From CADEED01 sp963842515 (GTDB lineage: Bacteria > Pseudomonadota > Gammaproteobacteria > Steroidobacterales > Steroidobacteraceae): a stretch of 64,000 bases of DNA. Positions within the stretch are counted from its first letter, which is position 1. Each line of letters begins with the position of its first letter. Under the pieces are notes generated by a model. The model was not told the DNA's origin, did not search any database, and saw only the letters and a program-made list of their open reading frames with translations. Below are positions 52,173 to 59,883 of the stretch, one piece after another. Location of the stretch: positions 62,001 to 126,000 of the forward strand of contig CAWJGO010000004.1 of the NCBI GenBank assembly GCA_963842515.1, written 5' to 3'. The position numbers were made by a program, and so were the translations under genes.

Positions 52173-52946
52173 TCATGCGCCCTTGACGTAGCCGAGGGCT
52201 TCCACGATCCGGCCCTGCCGTACACGCATCAAGTTCACTCCGCGCACTGATTTGCTCTCGCCCTCACCCCAATGAAGCCGCCAACGGATCGTCGCCCTCT
52301 CTCCGATGACTTCGACGTCTTCGATGTCGAACTGAATTCCGGGAGTGGTTGCAATCCGCTGCCATAGATCGAAGCAGGCCTCGCGGCCGACATGGCGCGA
52401 ACCATTCGGAGCAGGATTGGAGTTTTCGATGACGCAGTCCTCTGCGATGAGCCCCCGAAGCTTCGAAGGGTCGTGCGTATGAAATGCATCGTTGTAGCGG
52501 CGAATTACCTCGGACGTGCTCTGTTCGTTCGCCTGGCCCAGGTCGGCGACCACTGGAGTTTTGGCGTACGCCAGAGCCTCCGCGATTCGGCCGTCGAGCA
52601 CCCGGACGAGAGTGACCCCTCGCAGCGAGTTCTCCGCACCCGCGGCGAAGTGGTAACGCCAGCGAATGGTTGCCCGATCCCCGGAAACGACCACGTCTTC
52701 AACCTCGAAGGACCCGGTGGGGTCTGCGACCATCGCCTCCCAGAAGGCGACGTTGGCCTCATAACCTTCGACGCGGAGCCCGTCGGGCGCCGGTTGCATC
52801 GCTTCCATGATGCAATCCGGGGCGACGAGATCGCGTATCGCACCCACGTCTTTGTTCTGGAACGCGGCGTTGAAGCGCCGGACAACCTCGGCGGTGACAT
52901 TGCTCGATGCGGGGTCGGTCATCGTGAAAGTTTTTGAGTCGCTCAT
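52173..52946 (-). CDS. Tandem double SnoaL/NTF2-like domain protein
   Basis: A 257-residue protein made of two homologous SnoaL-like domains. The first (about 17-130) has VVRRFNAAFQNKDVGAIRDL, the second (about 142-255) IRRYNDAFHTHDPSKLRGL; both end with DRATIRW or ERATIRW, SLRGV or SVRGV, and an R-x-GRI-x-EAL motif. So the gene arose by internal duplication. It has no signal peptide and is cytoplasmic. SnoaL-like proteins isomerise or cyclise polyketides, or act as ketosteroid-isomerase-like enzymes. It is divergent from a secreted single-domain paralogue. Confidence 0.88.
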   Translation of the reverse strand: MSDSKTFTMTDPASSNVTAEVVRRFNAAFQNKDVGAIRDLVAPDCIMEAMQPAPDGLRVEGYEANVAFWEAMVADPTGSFEVEDVVVSGDRATIRWRYHFAAGAENSLRGVTLVRVLDGRIAEALAYAKTPVVADLGQANEQSTSEVIRRYNDAFHTHDPSKLRGLIAEDCVIENSNPAPNGSRHVGREACFDLWQRIATTPGIQFDIEDVEVIGERATIRWRLHWGEGESKSVRGVNLMRVRQGRIVEALGYVKGA

Positions 52947-53011
52947 GTTCGTTGCTCCATGTTTGTTGCGCCTTCAAGATAAATTCCGCGTATCTGCTAA
53001 ACCTGATCGCG

Positions 53012-53092
53012 CGTCCGGATTTCTTTGCAGCGGATGAGTGATCCGTTCACGCGAATCGGGGGCGCTCAGGGATGCAAAGAAGTCCGGACGCC
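53012..53092. repeat. Imperfect 19-bp inverted repeat between divergent SnoaL genes
   Basis: The 19-nt arm at 53012-53030 (GCGTCCGGATTTCTTTGCA) matches the reverse complement of 53074-53092 (TGCAAAGAAGTCCGGACGC) at 18 of 19 positions. The 43-nt centre includes a short CGGAT/ATCCG repeat at 53032-53046. It occupies the middle of the 258-bp gap between the two SnoaL genes. It could be a cruciform-forming operator, the tips of a very small mobile element, or a structured RNA. No similar copy is seen elsewhere in the window. Confidence 0.7.
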
Positions 53093-53204
53093 AGGTCAAA
53101 TCCTGCCAAGTGTTCTTCGACACACTCTCGGCCGACGGTTCGCGATCCAAGTGCTCGCGCCCCGAAGGAGATGTAGTCAGCCCACTCACATAGAGGAAAG
53201 TCCG

Positions 53205-53729
53205 ATGAACACGAAGCCACTCCGCACTCTGATATTGGCCGTCTCGCTATCGACTGCGTTACCGTCACACGCGCAGCAGCCGACGACCGGCCCTCAATCC
53301 GGTCACATAGAAATAGATGCGACGAACGCACAGACATCCCGGACCTCCGAGGTCATCGATCGGTTCAACCAGGCGTTCGTGCAACACGACGGATCTCTGC
53401 TTGAAAGTCTGATCGCCGAGGAATGCGTCATGGAAAGCGTGGACCCCGCATCTGATGGCGGTCGCGTCGTCGGGCGCGTCGCCAACCTGAAGCTTTGGCA
53501 AAATCTGGCGAACAACAGGGACGGCGAGTTCGGCGTGGAAGAGACCGTGGTCTTCGGCGATCGCGCGACTGTTCGCTGGAGCTACCGCTCTGGTCCCGGG
53601 CTCTCGCAATCCGTGCGTGGAGTAACCCTCATGCGTCTGCGCGATGGGTTGATCGTGGAAGCACTGGCCTACGCCAAGACCGGCAGTTCCGACGTGGGCA
53701 AGGCCGTGCGCAACGCTTCGGGCTCTTAG
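53205..53729 (+). CDS. Secreted SnoaL/NTF2-like protein, paralogue of the adjacent double-domain protein
   Basis: A 174-residue protein. The ATG at 53205 follows GAGGAAAG and starts a Sec signal (LRTLILAVSLSTALPSHAQQ). The mature part is one SnoaL-like domain (IDRFNQAFVQHDGSLLESL, ATVRWSYRSGPGLSQSVRG, RLRDGLIVEALAYAKT). It is clearly related to both domains of the leftward neighbour, but sent to the periplasm. The tail is Ser-rich. Its TAG overlaps the convergent beta-helix gene stop in TTAG at 53726-53729. Its ligand or reaction is unknown. Confidence 0.85.
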   Translation: MNTKPLRTLILAVSLSTALPSHAQQPTTGPQSGHIEIDATNAQTSRTSEVIDRFNQAFVQHDGSLLESLIAEECVMESVDPASDGGRVVGRVANLKLWQNLANNRDGEFGVEETVVFGDRATVRWSYRSGPGLSQSVRGVTLMRLRDGLIVEALAYAKTGSSDVGKAVRNASGS

Positions 53730-55768
53730 TCCGCACCGTACTCGACAACTCCTGCGTTCGGCTGGATGCCGGCGTTCTCAACAACTTTTTTTGCGGCCAC
53801 CGGCCAAGCGCCGCTCTTCAGCTGTTGATTGTTCGAGGTGAAATTTCCGTTGTACTGGTTCCATGAGCCGCGCACCTTGCCTTGCGTGTACCAGTTGTCG
53901 ACGGCCCTGTTGTCGGTGCTGATGCGTAGCGGCCAGTAATCATCCTGAGTGTTGATGTTCAACCAGGTGCCGGCGCCGTCGACCACATTGTTGCGCACCG
54001 TCAGGTACCGCGATCCTTCATCCAGATACAGGGCGATACGATCGGGAATATCGTGAATGTAATTTTCCGCGATGACGGTGTCCGGACTCGCGGAAAGGTT
54101 GTAGATGGCGCCGCCATCGTGAAAGAGCTTCTTGATGTGATGCACGCGGTTGTAGGCAACGGTCACGCCACGATGCAACGTCGGCGTTTCATAGGTGAGA
54201 TTCAATGGGTGATCGTAGTAGCCGCGCCGAGCATCGCGGTATGCAGCGCTTCCTCCCGCGTCGTTGACGCCCCATCCCCAGCCGATGTCGATGCCATCAT
54301 ACGGCGCATCGGAAATATCGTTGTGCAGGATCAGAGCAGCAGCCACATAGGTACTGAGGATCGCGCTGTTGTCCAGGTAGATCTGACTCACGGTCTTGAT
54401 TCTGTTGTTGATGACCAGCAGATCCCGGTTCGTCATTTCCGGCCTGGAAGGATGGTGTGCATCCCGGCTGATGCCGCCCGCGAGGATGGCGCCACCGGCG
54501 AGATCTGTGAACACGCTGCGTTTGACCTGTACCGAACGTGCACCAAGACCGATACCCGTGGCATGCGCGTCGTCATTGTTGCCGATGCCCAAGGCGATCT
54601 GGCCAAGATGTGCAAAGACGTCCTGGTCGAACAGCACGCGCTCCGCGGCGGAGACCTGCACAGCGGCCGGTATTTGCGACCAGTCGTTGCGCCGACTCTC
54701 GAACTCGAGGCAGCCCCACACGCAGCTCAAATGCGCTTCACGCGGCCTGACTGTCGATACGCCTTTCAGGAAAGCCCCGCTCTGCTGGTCAACGTAGCCG
54801 TCATTCGAAGACGGTCCCATCCAACTCGTGTACGAAAAACGTATGCCCCGAAACGTCAGGTCACGCAGCGGGCGCTCGTAAGTCCCACCGATGGCCAACA
54901 AGTACTGCAGACGCGGCACTTCGACCTTCATCGCCGCAATCGCGGCGCCGGCCTCGGGTCGCAGGTAGAGTTTTCCCGCCTCGGGATCAATGTAGAACTG
55001 ACCGGGCTGCCGAAGAAATGCCAGCGAATTGTTCAGGAAAAGGTGCGCCGTCTCCTGCCCAACAGGCGCATGCAGCGTGTCATAGCCCCAAGTATTGTTG
55101 TCCCAAGCGGGTTGCCGCATCACGAGCTTGCGACCCACGATGCTTTTCACCGGCGAGAGGCGATTGGTGAACCAGCCGGTCGATTGCACCTCGATTCGAT
55201 GCTGTGCCGGCAGGCCGGCGAGGTAGTCGAACTGCGGATCGTTGAGCGTCATGCCGTCGGCATGGAACGTTACCGACGAGCGGGCCAACTCGATGGATGC
55301 CGGCTTCGCCAGACGATCGTTCACCCAGATCTGCCGGCTGTCCGTACCCACGGGAATGTCGGCAACGTAAATCTGCCGCTCCCGGTCGTGCAGTTTCCAT
55401 CCACTGACCGGCACCGAACCCGCAATCACGGGCGACGCACCTGCCGCCGCCTGCCATACAACACGAGTGCCAGCCTGGCCACCGTCGGCGGCACGGAAAT
55501 GCAGCGGCGCATCGAGCCGGTAGATGCCATCGGCGAGTTCGACGATGACATCCGCGCTGGTATTGGCTGCGCTGGCAGCGCGCTGCGCGCGAACCAGCGT
55601 CTTGAAGGGGCGCGACGCGGACCCGTCGCTTGCGTCATCGCCGTCAGGGGAAACGTGGATCGAGACGGTCGGAATCCGGCGCTGGTTCTCGGGAATGAAC
55701 GCCGCGGCACAAATGATGGGTAACGCGCCGATCATGCCGACGAATATTTTCTCTGCCAGGCGATTCAT
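53726..55768 (-). CDS. Right-handed parallel beta-helix protein, GH141-like (possible fucosidase)
   Basis: A 680-residue secreted protein, started at 55768 because its ATG overlaps the FAH-family stop. A short signal anchors IFVGMIGALPIICAA. The pattern VSPDGDDASDGSASRPFKTL, VIVELADGIYRLDAPLHF, VWQAAAGASPVIAGS and RQIWVNDRLAKPA is the N-terminal style of parallel beta-helix glycosidases related to GH141 (alpha-L-fucosidase and xylanase activities are known). The helix coils follow, with VRNNVVDGAGTWLNI near the end. As the last gene of a sugar-acid operon, cleavage of a fucose-containing glycan is plausible but unproven; related folds also occur in polysaccharide lyases. Confidence 0.8.
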   Translation of the reverse strand: MNRLAEKIFVGMIGALPIICAAAFIPENQRRIPTVSIHVSPDGDDASDGSASRPFKTLVRAQRAASAANTSADVIVELADGIYRLDAPLHFRAADGGQAGTRVVWQAAAGASPVIAGSVPVSGWKLHDRERQIYVADIPVGTDSRQIWVNDRLAKPASIELARSSVTFHADGMTLNDPQFDYLAGLPAQHRIEVQSTGWFTNRLSPVKSIVGRKLVMRQPAWDNNTWGYDTLHAPVGQETAHLFLNNSLAFLRQPGQFYIDPEAGKLYLRPEAGAAIAAMKVEVPRLQYLLAIGGTYERPLRDLTFRGIRFSYTSWMGPSSNDGYVDQQSGAFLKGVSTVRPREAHLSCVWGCLEFESRRNDWSQIPAAVQVSAAERVLFDQDVFAHLGQIALGIGNNDDAHATGIGLGARSVQVKRSVFTDLAGGAILAGGISRDAHHPSRPEMTNRDLLVINNRIKTVSQIYLDNSAILSTYVAAALILHNDISDAPYDGIDIGWGWGVNDAGGSAAYRDARRGYYDHPLNLTYETPTLHRGVTVAYNRVHHIKKLFHDGGAIYNLSASPDTVIAENYIHDIPDRIALYLDEGSRYLTVRNNVVDGAGTWLNINTQDDYWPLRISTDNRAVDNWYTQGKVRGSWNQYNGNFTSNNQQLKSGAWPVAAKKVVENAGIQPNAGVVEYGAD

Positions 55769-56619
55769 ATGTCCTCCAGACAAGCTCTGACACGCTGCTG
55801 CTGCTCGCCCAGTCCGTCGATGCCGAGCCGCACTGAATTGCCCGGCCGCAGGAACACCGGCGGCTTCAGGCCCAGGCCCACCCCGGCCGGCGTGCCGGTG
55901 GAGATGACGTCGCCCGGATGCAAACTCATCATGCTGCTCAGGTAGCTCACGAGACGCGGGATGCTAAAGATCATGTTGGCGCTGTTGCCGTTCTGATGGC
56001 GCTTGCCGTCGACTTCGAGCCACATGCCGAGCGCATGCGGGTCGGATACTTCCTCCCGCGTGACCAACCACGGCCCGAGAGGTCCGAAGGTGTCGCAGCC
56101 TTTGCCCTTGTCCCAGGTACCGCCGCGCTCCAGCTGGAATTCGCGTTCCGACACATCATGGATGACGCAATAGCCCGCCACATGCGACAGCGCTTGATGC
56201 TCGTCGATATAGCGGCCGTATCGACCTATCACCACGCCAAGCTCGACTTCCCAATCTGTCTTCGTGGAACCGCGCGGGATTTCGATGTCGTCGTTGGGAC
56301 CGACGATGGCGCTGGTCCATTTGCCAAATACTACTGGCTCGGCGGGCAGTGGCAGATTCGACTCAGCGGCGTGATCGGAGTAGTTCAAGCCAATGCAGAT
56401 GAATTTTCCAACTCCTCCCACGCAAGCCCCGAGGCGCACGCCTGCCGGCACACACGGTAGTTTGGCGGTGTCGAGCGCGGCGAGTTTCTCGAGGTTGGCG
56501 GGCGCGAGTGTTTCACCTGCCACATCGTTGACGATTCCGCTCAAGTCGCGGATTTGGCCATTCGAATCCAGCAAGCCGGGTTTCTCCCGGCCTGGCGGCC
56601 CGTAACGCAATAGTTTCAT
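55765..56619 (-). CDS. Fumarylacetoacetase-family hydrolase (2,4-diketo-3-deoxy-sugar-acid type)
   Basis: A 284-residue FAH-superfamily enzyme. Metal ligands E, E and D occur in TDWEVELGVVIG and GWFxx-like downstream sites; GKFICIGLNYSDHAAE and GDVISTGTPAGVGLGLKP are strong family marks. Relatives in sugar-acid loci cleave 2,4-diketo-3-deoxy-L-fuconate or -rhamnonate into pyruvate and lactate, or the pentonate analogue into pyruvate and glycolate. Here it follows an SDR dehydrogenase (52-nt gap), which would make the diketo substrate. Its TGA overlaps the beta-helix gene ATG. The chain length of the substrate cannot be told from sequence. Confidence 0.88.
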   Translation of the reverse strand: MKLLRYGPPGREKPGLLDSNGQIRDLSGIVNDVAGETLAPANLEKLAALDTAKLPCVPAGVRLGACVGGVGKFICIGLNYSDHAAESNLPLPAEPVVFGKWTSAIVGPNDDIEIPRGSTKTDWEVELGVVIGRYGRYIDEHQALSHVAGYCVIHDVSEREFQLERGGTWDKGKGCDTFGPLGPWLVTREEVSDPHALGMWLEVDGKRHQNGNSANMIFSIPRLVSYLSSMMSLHPGDVISTGTPAGVGLGLKPPVFLRPGNSVRLGIDGLGEQQQRVRACLEDI

Positions 56620-56671
56620 GGCCGTTCAGTGAGCCTGTGGATATGACACTGTCGCTGCGAGGCGATTGCAG

Positions 56672-57397
56672 TCACGTCGTCCATCCTCCATCGAGCAGCT
56701 GCAGCTGTCCGGTCATGAACCGTGATTCGTCGCTCGCGAGATACAAAGCGAGCGCCGCCACTTCCTCGGGTGTGCCGAGCCGCCCCATGGGCTGACGCGC
56801 GATGAAGGCGGAACGCGCCGCTTGGTAATCGCCCGTCGCCGCCATGCGTTCATGGAGTGACGGCGTGTCGACAGTTCCCGGACAGATCGCGTTGCAGCGG
56901 ATTCCCCGGGCCACGAAATCCAGTGCGGTGGATTTCGTGATCCCGACGATTGCGGCCTTCGTCGCCATATACGCGAAGCGGCACGGCACACCTTTGACTG
57001 CGGCAACCGAAGCAATATTGATTATCGAGCCGCCGCCGGCAGCGAGCATCCCCGGCAGAAACGCGCGGATCATCCGATACATCGGCGTGATGTTGAGCTC
57101 GATGGAATCGCGCCAGGCCGATTCGTCACAATCGAGTACGTTGCCGGCATGGACGTAGCCCACGCAGTTGAACAACACGTCGATGGATCCGAGTTCGCGG
57201 GCGATGGCTTGAATAGCGAGTGGGTCGCGTGCGTCGAGCCGACGGGCATCGCAGCCGGCCAGCGTAGAAAGCTTGTCGAGATCGACATCGGTGGCGACGA
57301 CGCGCGCGCCTTCACGAATGAACAGCTCCGCCGTGGCGCGCCCGATACCCTGGGCGGCCGCGGTTACCAGCGCAGTTTTTTTGGCGAGCCGTGACAT
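56672..57397 (-). CDS. SDR family NAD(P)-dependent dehydrogenase (2-keto-3-deoxy-sugar-acid type)
   Basis: A 241-residue classical short-chain dehydrogenase. The cofactor motif is TAAAQGIGRATAELF (near residue 12), with an acidic residue after beta-2 (VVATDVDLDKL) favouring NAD+. The catalytic Ser is in IINIASVAAVKG, and Tyr/Lys in YMATKAAIVG; the PGTVDTPSLHERM loop resembles 2-keto-3-deoxy-L-fuconate dehydrogenases and DHRS6-type enzymes. Between the MFS carrier and the FAH-family hydrolase, it probably oxidises the C4 hydroxyl of a 2-keto-3-deoxy acid to the 2,4-diketo acid. Assignment to this step is from context plus similarity. Confidence 0.88.
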   Translation of the reverse strand: MSRLAKKTALVTAAAQGIGRATAELFIREGARVVATDVDLDKLSTLAGCDARRLDARDPLAIQAIARELGSIDVLFNCVGYVHAGNVLDCDESAWRDSIELNITPMYRMIRAFLPGMLAAGGGSIINIASVAAVKGVPCRFAYMATKAAIVGITKSTALDFVARGIRCNAICPGTVDTPSLHERMAATGDYQAARSAFIARQPMGRLGTPEEVAALALYLASDESRFMTGQLQLLDGGWTT

Positions 57398-57417
57398 CGA
57401 TCTTCCGGGCTGTGTGC

Positions 57418-58710
57418 TCAGCGCACCGACTTGATCGGCAGCACGAAGAACGATCCGGCGAACACGAACACCATCGCGGAGATGAACAGCGAGCGGTAGT
57501 CGTTACCCGAGAGATTGAGAAGCCAGGCGCACCATATCGGACTCAGGATTTGCGGCACGTTGATGGCGCTCGAGAGGATCCCCAGGTCCTTGCCGGTCGA
57601 ATCGCCGTCGCCGCCCTTGAGCGACTTCGGCAATACCTGGGTCATCAATGCCATGTCGACCGACATGAAGGCGCCGTAGCCGATGCCCATGAGGGCCGCG
57701 TACCAGATCATTCCCGGTATGGTGGGCAGGAACAGTGGCACGGTGACGGCGAGACCCATCAGCAGGCTTGCGAAGAATACCAGTGGCTTGCGACGGCCGA
57801 TGGCATCCGACAGTAAGCCCGATCCAAGACCCGCGATGACTAGAGCGACGAAGGTGACCGTCGACAGCTTCGCGATCATGTGGTTGGCATCGTCCAGACC
57901 CAGTCCTATATATCCCTGCAGAATATAGAGTAGATAGGTGACGATGCCTTGATAACCCATGTAAATGGTGAAGCGCCCGAAGAACGCCCAGGCGAAGTCG
58001 GGGTGCTCGCGCGGACTCACCCAGAAGCTCTTGAAGAATGCGCCCGTGCGGAAGCGTGGCGGCGCTGCACGGTTGATTTTCGGTTCGGGGTTCAAGAGCA
58101 CGAAGCCCACGCAGACCAGCGCGATCGGCACCGCAAACAAGGCGTACGCCAGCGTGAGCGATGAGGCCGTGTAACCGGCGAGCACGATGCCAACTGTTCC
58201 GCCCGAGGTCATACCGGCGCCGACGAAGCCGGAGACTGTGCCCCTTTCCTTCTCGGGGAAACGATCCGCGACCACGGTCGTCAACGCGGCCTGCATGGAA
58301 TTCAGCGAAGCGCCAGCCAGCACCCAGAAGAAAGTGATGGTCCATAGCGTCTGCATTTGCGATGAGATCATCAGCGACGTAGCGCCGACCAGCGAACCGG
58401 CCACGATCCACGGCGTACGCCGTCCCCAGCGCGATCGCGTGCGGTCAGACAATGCGCCCGCGATCGGCGTGATCGTCGTGCTGAAGATTGACGTGATCGC
58501 GAACACGATAGCCAGGTTGCGCGCTTTGTTCACCGGATCGATGGCTTGAATCTGATTAGGGAGCAGGACCGAGAGCACGCCGCAATACAGCGCCAGCAGC
58601 ACGAAAAACGTGGTCGCCAACGAGAACAGCAACAACCAGCGCCGGGAGCCGCTCACATGCGCGGGATTCGCGAGGGCCGCATCCGGCATGGCCAGTGGTG
58701 GAATGCTCAT
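57418..58710 (-). CDS. MFS transporter, sugar/sugar-acid uptake candidate
   Basis: A 430-residue transporter with twelve predicted helices. The MFS motif A variant GALSDRTRSRWGRRTPWIVA lies near residue 80, of the type found in SLC45-like and GPH-like sugar carriers. FALFAVPIALVCVGFVLLNP-style helices and a loop at residue 200 split the halves. The ATG at 58710 has GAAGG upstream; a TTG at 58725 would overlap the enolase gene. It sits in the operon between the enolase-superfamily enzyme and the SDR enzyme, so inner-membrane import of the sugar acid or its monosaccharide is likely. Confidence 0.88.
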   Translation of the reverse strand: MSIPPLAMPDAALANPAHVSGSRRWLLLFSLATTFFVLLALYCGVLSVLLPNQIQAIDPVNKARNLAIVFAITSIFSTTITPIAGALSDRTRSRWGRRTPWIVAGSLVGATSLMISSQMQTLWTITFFWVLAGASLNSMQAALTTVVADRFPEKERGTVSGFVGAGMTSGGTVGIVLAGYTASSLTLAYALFAVPIALVCVGFVLLNPEPKINRAAPPRFRTGAFFKSFWVSPREHPDFAWAFFGRFTIYMGYQGIVTYLLYILQGYIGLGLDDANHMIAKLSTVTFVALVIAGLGSGLLSDAIGRRKPLVFFASLLMGLAVTVPLFLPTIPGMIWYAALMGIGYGAFMSVDMALMTQVLPKSLKGGDGDSTGKDLGILSSAINVPQILSPIWCAWLLNLSGNDYRSLFISAMVFVFAGSFFVLPIKSVR

Positions 58711-58721
58711 GGCTCGAACCT

Positions 58722-59867
58722 TCAACCGCCGGACGGGCGCAACCGCAGTTGCGGAGGGACATGGCCCTGCTCGCCACGCGGCGTCACTTCAGGACGACGC
58801 CACGTGCGCCGCGCGAGTTCGCTGACGACGAGCCCGTGGCCCGGCGCCTCGGAACCGAAAATGCGGCCGTCGCGAATCTCGTAGGGCTGCTCCACGAGAT
58901 GCTCGAAATTCTGGAAGGAATATTCGAGCCAATCCACGCCCGGCAATGCGAGCGCCATGTTGACCCCGACTTCCAGGAACGTATTGCCCATCGTGATCTG
59001 CGCCCCCATGTCGGCGGCGAGCCAGCCGATGTGCATCACGTCTGTTACCTGACCGTGGACGTTGATGAGATCGCAGACGCGCGCCTCGAGCAGCTTTCGC
59101 TTGCCCGTCGCATCGAGATACTCGCCGGCGTTGACCAGCGTCGGGCCGCACTGATCCTGGATCAGCTTCAGGCCGGCGAAATCGTCACGCAGGATCGGGT
59201 CTTCGACCCAATAGATGTCGTGGCCGGCGCGTTGCATGAGCGTCAGGTTGCGAACCGCCTGCTTGGGCGTCCAGGCTTCGTTCGCATCCACCATGACCAA
59301 CGAGCTCGGCGCGATGGCCTTCTTCAGTATCGCGAGGCGATGAAGGTCGCGCTCGACCTCAGGGTGACCGACTTTGATCTTGAAGGCGCGAAAGCCCTGC
59401 GCCGCCGCCTGCGAGAACAGACGCTCGAAGTCCTCGTCGTTCAGGTGGAAGTCGAGCCCGCTCGCATAGGCGCTGATTTCGCGGCGCTGCGCTCCCAACA
59501 ACTTCCACAGCGGCATGCGCACGGACTTCGCGAACAGATCCCAGATCGCGTGCTGCAGAGCTTCTTCAAATGGCAGGCCCATGCGGCGCGCGTTGCCGCC
59601 ACGCGGGCGGCGCACGGCATGCGCCAACGCCTCGGCGTGCTGGCCTTCGATCGCAGGCCAGCACTCCTCGCGGAAAGTGCGCTCGATCTCCACCTCCGCC
59701 GGCAGCGGATGGAACAGCGACTGCATGAAGCCGAGTCCGGTCTCGCCGCGCTCGCCGATCAGCTCGATCGTTGCCAGGTGCACCTCATCGGCACGCACCT
59801 GGCTGTCGCCAATCACGCGGTCGCGCGGGAACTGAAAACGGGTAACGCGAAAGTCTGCGATTTTCAT
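58722..59867 (-). CDS. Enolase-superfamily (mandelate racemase/muconate lactonizing) protein, sugar-acid dehydratase-like
   Basis: A 381-residue barrel enzyme. The K-x-K base is in FKIKVGHPEVERD (near residue 165), and metal ligands are in MVDANEAW, WVEDPI and NAGEYLD. The dyad His usual in acid-sugar dehydratases is not obvious: where MR has SSHLF, this protein reads MGNTFLE, giving Asn. A different His (INVHGQVTD) is nearby. In context it should dehydrate a sugar acid to its 2-keto-3-deoxy form, ahead of the SDR and FAH enzymes. It follows the receptor gene by 16 nt and precedes the MFS gene by 11 nt. Confidence 0.87.
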   Translation of the reverse strand: MKIADFRVTRFQFPRDRVIGDSQVRADEVHLATIELIGERGETGLGFMQSLFHPLPAEVEIERTFREECWPAIEGQHAEALAHAVRRPRGGNARRMGLPFEEALQHAIWDLFAKSVRMPLWKLLGAQRREISAYASGLDFHLNDEDFERLFSQAAAQGFRAFKIKVGHPEVERDLHRLAILKKAIAPSSLVMVDANEAWTPKQAVRNLTLMQRAGHDIYWVEDPILRDDFAGLKLIQDQCGPTLVNAGEYLDATGKRKLLEARVCDLINVHGQVTDVMHIGWLAADMGAQITMGNTFLEVGVNMALALPGVDWLEYSFQNFEHLVEQPYEIRDGRIFGSEAPGHGLVVSELARRTWRRPEVTPRGEQGHVPPQLRLRPSGG

Positions 59868-59883
59868 TCGAGCGGGTTCTTGG

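Noticed and set aside
52974..53189. 71-codon open frame on the minus strand over the inverted repeat
   Set aside because: No RBS or similarity I know; the inverted repeat explains its unusual sequence better.
54053..55723. 556-codon open frame antisense to the beta-helix gene
   Set aside because: Composition typical of GC-rich shadows and no recognisable motif; the opposite strand encodes a clear family member.
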